Part shown: positions 13,646 through 16,399 of the stretch, in pieces
Position numbering within the stretch: the first letter of the stretch is position 1
Layout: each line of letters opens with the position of its first letter
NCBI GenBank assembly: GCA_905215035.1
Contig: CAJMOJ010000046.1
Coordinates: 1-16,399 of the forward strand
DNA: 16,399 bases
Reading direction: 5' to 3'
Source: an uncultured bacterium
GTDB lineage: Bacteria; Actinomycetota; Coriobacteriia; Coriobacteriales; Eggerthellaceae
Made by a program: the position numbers and the translations under genes
The notes under the pieces: model-generated
Database searches by the model: none
Told to the model about the DNA's origin: nothing
Seen by the model: only the letters and a program-made list of their open reading frames with translations

Positions 13646-14239
13646 ATGTCTGCAACTGCGCAAAAAACCCCTAAAAAAGGTGCTTCTAACTCAAATATTT
13701 GGTCTACGCGTCAGCTCGTAACCATGGCGCTTCTTACTGCTATTGGCGCCCTTTTTAGCTTTATTCAAATCCCCATTTTGCCTATGGTGCCCTTTTTGAC
13801 GTATGACCCATCGCTCGTACCTGCCATGATTGTAGGTTTTGCGTACGGATCAGGCGCCGGCGTTGCAGTTGGCTGTATTGCTGCCATTATTCATGGTCTT
13901 GTTTTGGGCGAGTGGGTAGGCACCATGATGAACATTGTGGCTACATTATGCTTTGTTTGGCCAGCTGCTGCTATCTACAAACGTAAGCACACCATGTCAG
14001 GTGCTGTCATTGGTCTGATCGTCGGTATTGTGTGCGCCACCGTTGGATCAATTATTTCCAACCTAACCATTGGTGTTTGGTTCTGGTATGGCACCCCTGA
14101 CGCAATCGTTCCCTTACTCCCTATGGTTTTGCTCTTCAATGTTATCAAGGCTTCTCTTAATGCAGTTCTTACCTTGATTATCTATAAATCTATATCGAAC
14201 ATTATTACTCCGGTTAAAGACCAGGTTAAAGGTTTATAA
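13646..14239 (+). CDS. ribU: RibU, riboflavin-specific S component of an ECF transporter
   Basis: I place the start at ATG 13646, seven bases after AGGAGG (13633-13638); the in-frame ATG at 13622 lies inside the conserved end of the FMN aptamer and is not credible. The 197-aa protein is very hydrophobic, with about six membrane segments. It has ECF S-component features: LVTMALLTAIGALFSFIQIP near the N terminus and LTYDPSLVPAMIVGFAYGSGAGVAVG. The S component binds the vitamin outside and topples in the membrane to release it. Riboflavin specificity is inferred mainly from the FMN riboswitch. It leads the operon ribU-ecfA1-ecfA2-ecfT. Confidence 0.9.
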   Translation: MSATAQKTPKKGASNSNIWSTRQLVTMALLTAIGALFSFIQIPILPMVPFLTYDPSLVPAMIVGFAYGSGAGVAVGCIAAIIHGLVLGEWVGTMMNIVATLCFVWPAAAIYKRKHTMSGAVIGLIVGIVCATVGSIISNLTIGVWFWYGTPDAIVPLLPMVLLFNVIKASLNAVLTLIIYKSISNIITPVKDQVKGL

Positions 14240-14241
14240 CT

Positions 14242-15063
14242 ATGATTCAGTTCAAGGACGTCAGTTTTACCTATACTGGCGAAACTGACGTTTTGTCACA
14301 CATTGACTTCATTATTCCTGACGGACAGTTTGTTTGTATTCTGGGTGCCAATGGATCAGGAAAGTCGACATTATCCAAGCTCATTAATGCACTTTTACTC
14401 CCCGACGCAGGTGAGGTCTATACGCTTGGACTTGATACAGCAGACCCCGACAATCTCTATGTTATTCGTTCGGGAGCAGGCTCTGTGTTTCAAAATCCTG
14501 ATGATCAACTTGTTACGTCATTAGTAGAAAACGATGTGGCATTTGGACCAGAAAACCTTGGTATTGAAAACCCCGAGCTACGTGAGCGCGTTACCCGTGC
14601 TCTTGAGGCAGTAGGACTTACTCATTTTGAGCTTCGTGAAACTACGGCACTTTCCGGTGGTCAGAAACAACGCGTCGCAATCGCTGGGGTCCTTGCGATG
14701 GATCCGCAAATCCTCATTCTTGACGAGGCAAGCGCTATGCTTGATCCACGCGGTAGACGCGGACTTATGCGCGTTTGCAAAAAACTCCATGAGCATGGCA
14801 TGACTATTGTCATGATTACTCATTTTATGGAAGAGGCCGCCGAATCCGATCGCGTGATTGTTCTTTCTGATGGGATGGTCGTCCTTGATGGCACCCCGCA
14901 AGATGTCCTCACACAAGACCATACCTTGCGTGCGCTTAATCTTGATATTCCTTTTACAACACAACTCTGCCGCCTATTACAAGATAGCGGTGTCGCAATT
15001 CCTACCTATATTGATCGCGAGGCATGTAAGGAGGAGTTATGTCGCTTGTATTTGAACAAGTAA
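14242..15063 (+). CDS. ecfA1: ECF transporter ATPase EcfA1
   Basis: The 273-aa ABC ATPase has Walker A GANGSGKST (35-43), Q-loop Gln84 (VFQNPDDQL), signature LSGGQ (137-141), Walker B ILILDE (157-162) and switch His194. The SVFQNPDDQLVTSLVENDVAFGPENLG block is typical of CbiO/EcfA proteins. It pairs with EcfA2 to drive the S component through EcfT. The start lies two bases after the ribU stop, with AAAGG (14228-14232) inside the ribU 3' end. Confidence 0.94.
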   Translation: MIQFKDVSFTYTGETDVLSHIDFIIPDGQFVCILGANGSGKSTLSKLINALLLPDAGEVYTLGLDTADPDNLYVIRSGAGSVFQNPDDQLVTSLVENDVAFGPENLGIENPELRERVTRALEAVGLTHFELRETTALSGGQKQRVAIAGVLAMDPQILILDEASAMLDPRGRRGLMRVCKKLHEHGMTIVMITHFMEEAAESDRVIVLSDGMVVLDGTPQDVLTQDHTLRALNLDIPFTTQLCRLLQDSGVAIPTYIDREACKEELCRLYLNK

Positions 15064-15971
15064 GCTACACGTATCAGCCCCTTACTAAACGCCAGATCAA
15101 AGAAGGTCTTGAACAAACATGGGCGCTTGAGGATATTTCCTTTGAGTTGCATGATGGTGAATTCTTGGCTATCGCTGGTCACACAGGATCAGGAAAGTCA
15201 ACACTCACCCAGCACCTTAACGGCCTCATTCACCCTACCCAAGGCCGTGTCTTATGGAATGGTAAGAATCTCGCCGATAAAAAGATTGCAACTGAAGCAC
15301 GCGGTGATATTGGTCTTGTCTTCCAATACCCCGAACATCAACTTTTTGCCGCTACCGTTAAAGAAGATGTCGCCTTTGGTCCGCGCAATCTTGGCCTTTC
15401 TGCTGATGAAATTGAGATGCGTGTTCGTCAAGCCATTGAAGAAGTTGAACTTGATTATGACGCTCTGGCCGATCGTTCTCCGTTTGACCTTTCGGGTGGT
15501 CAACAACGACGCGTTGCTTTTGCTGGTGTCTTGGCGATGCGGCCATCGATACTCGTACTTGACGAGCCTGTTGCAGGACTTGACCCACAATCTCGCAATG
15601 ACTTTTTAACACTCATTGATACATTGCACAAAAAGAAGGGGATCACCGTTGTTATGGTATCCCATAACATGAACGATATTGCACGGTTGGCTGATAGAAT
15701 GCTTGTCATGAATCAAGGTCGTATTGCCTTTTTAGATACGCCTGAAGCAGTTTTTTCTCATGCAGTCGAGTTGCGTGCAATCAACCTTGGTTTGCCTCAC
15801 GCGCAGCGTATGGCAAACGAACTACGAGAAATGGGAATCCCGCTTCCAGTCAAGCTTTATACCCCTGAAACTTTGGCTGAAGCACTCACGGAGCTTTTAC
15901 CACAAGAACACGGATCACATACATACGACCCGCAAGAAAACAAACACAAGACCGCTTTTAGAGGTGAGTAA
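15039..15971 (+). CDS. ecfA2: ECF transporter ATPase EcfA2
   Basis: The 310-aa ABC ATPase has Walker A GHTGSGKST (47-55), Q-loop Gln96 (VFQYPEHQLF), signature LSGGQ (151-155), Walker B ILVLDE (171-176) and switch His209. The YTYQPLTKRQIKEGLEQTWAL insert before the first strand is usual for EcfA2. The gene overlaps ecfA1 by 25 bases. A strong AAGGAGG (15028-15034) inside the ecfA1 end supports this start and suggests coupled translation. The C-terminal tail after about 285 is His/Asn/Lys-rich and polar. Confidence 0.94.
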   Translation: MSLVFEQVSYTYQPLTKRQIKEGLEQTWALEDISFELHDGEFLAIAGHTGSGKSTLTQHLNGLIHPTQGRVLWNGKNLADKKIATEARGDIGLVFQYPEHQLFAATVKEDVAFGPRNLGLSADEIEMRVRQAIEEVELDYDALADRSPFDLSGGQQRRVAFAGVLAMRPSILVLDEPVAGLDPQSRNDFLTLIDTLHKKKGITVVMVSHNMNDIARLADRMLVMNQGRIAFLDTPEAVFSHAVELRAINLGLPHAQRMANELREMGIPLPVKLYTPETLAEALTELLPQEHGSHTYDPQENKHKTAFRGE

Positions 15972-15973
15972 TT

Positions 15974-16399
15974 ATGAACCTCCAGGCAATCTTTGGTCGA
16001 TATATTTCAGTAGCAAGCCCCGTTCACGCTATGGACCCACGTGTAAAATTGGTGCTCGGCATTTTCTTTATTGCAATTGTTTTTACCGCGCAATCATATG
16101 CTGCACTTGCCGTTGTTGCTATTTTTACGCTTGGTATGTATGGCTTTTCTCATCTTTCATTACGTCAAGCTTTTGGTTCAGTATTGCCGCTTTTAGCAAT
16201 CGTTATTTTGGTCGCGTTACTCAATATCTTCTTTGTCCAAGGCGGACAAGTATATTTCCAGGTATGGACCATCTGTATTTCCGAAGCGGGTTTACAACAA
16301 GCATGTTTTTTGGCCATTCGTCTTACTTTGTTGTTGCTTGGTATGTCACTTCTTACTCTCACAACGACAACACTTGATATTACCGATGGGTTCGAACAG
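15974..16399 (+). CDS. ecfT: ECF transporter transmembrane protein EcfT, 3' end beyond window
   Basis: ATG 15974 starts two bases after the ecfA2 stop, with GAGGTGAG (15961-15968) upstream. The open frame runs for 142 codons to the window end with no stop. It begins MNLQAIFGRYISVASPVHAMDPRVKLVLG; the DPRVKL motif after a short N terminus is a hallmark of EcfT/CbiQ. Hydrophobic membrane segments follow, and the visible part ends at TTLDITDGFEQ, a region conserved in the family. EcfT is the scaffold joining the ATPases to the S component. The coupling helices that contact the ATPases would lie in the missing half. Confidence 0.9.
   Translation, partial: MNLQAIFGRYISVASPVHAMDPRVKLVLGIFFIAIVFTAQSYAALAVVAIFTLGMYGFSHLSLRQAFGSVLPLLAIVILVALLNIFFVQGGQVYFQVWTICISEAGLQQACFLAIRLTLLLLGMSLLTLTTTTLDITDGFEQ

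Noticed and set aside
13468..13674. 68-codon open frame over the leader of ribU
   Set aside because: It covers the FMN riboswitch; the bases are explained by conserved RNA structure.
15760..16377. 205-codon plus-strand open frame at the window end
   Set aside because: It overlaps the ends of ecfA2 and ecfT out of frame; both of those have clear family motifs and ribosome binding sites.

Overview
The window looks like a chromosomal segment of a low-to-moderate-GC actinobacterium of the class Coriobacteriia, probably family Atopobiaceae (Lancefieldella/Atopobium-like). This rests on the actinobacterial gene order fhaA-fhaB-pstP-rodA/pbpA-pknB, the fusion of RodA to PbpA in one reading frame, an AT-leaning base composition unusual for other Actinobacteria, and an ECF vitamin transporter operon behind an FMN riboswitch. 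The taxonomic call is inference from gene content; no database search was possible.

Layout. Positions 1-52 hold the 5' part of a tRNA-Leu(CAG) on the minus strand, cut by the window edge. From 290 to 7887 runs the cell-envelope signalling and elongation cluster on the plus strand: two FHA phosphothreonine-binding proteins (FhaA, and membrane-anchored FhaB), a PP2C phosphatase (PstP), a 915-residue RodA-PbpA fusion and a PASTA Ser/Thr kinase (PknB). The start/stop codons of fhaB/pstP and pstP/rodA-pbpA overlap by one base. Together they form a phosphorylation circuit (kinase, phosphatase, phospho-readers) next to the glycan polymerase/transpeptidase that it probably controls. Only one kinase is present; the PknA seen in mycobacteria is absent here.

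At 7971-8129 is a complete tRNA-Arg(CCU) unit with its own promoter and intrinsic terminator. It is followed by a MerR-family regulator (8233-9372) whose promoter has the 19-bp spacer and dyad expected for MerR autoregulation. From 9389 to 12688 lies a more AT-rich accessory stretch. It holds a small XRE repressor-like gene on the minus strand, a divergent lipoprotein with an 18-bp perfect palindrome between them, a DUF4230-type membrane protein, a 32-codon single-pass membrane miniprotein coupled to it, and a 330-aa protein I do not recognise. This stretch ends with a strong terminator at 12802-12833, preceded by mutually exclusive hairpins.

A single-domain response regulator receiver follows (12860-13387). 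The window ends with a riboflavin uptake operon: an extended -10 promoter, an FMN riboswitch whose P1 helix runs into the Shine-Dalgarno sequence, then ribU, ecfA1, ecfA2 and a truncated ecfT. No CRISPR array, transposase or phage structural gene was seen. The items most worth a second look are the XRE/lipoprotein/DUF4230/miniprotein/330-aa group, the possible RNA switch at 12698-12763, and the FMN riboswitch that places a whole ECF energising module under FMN control.
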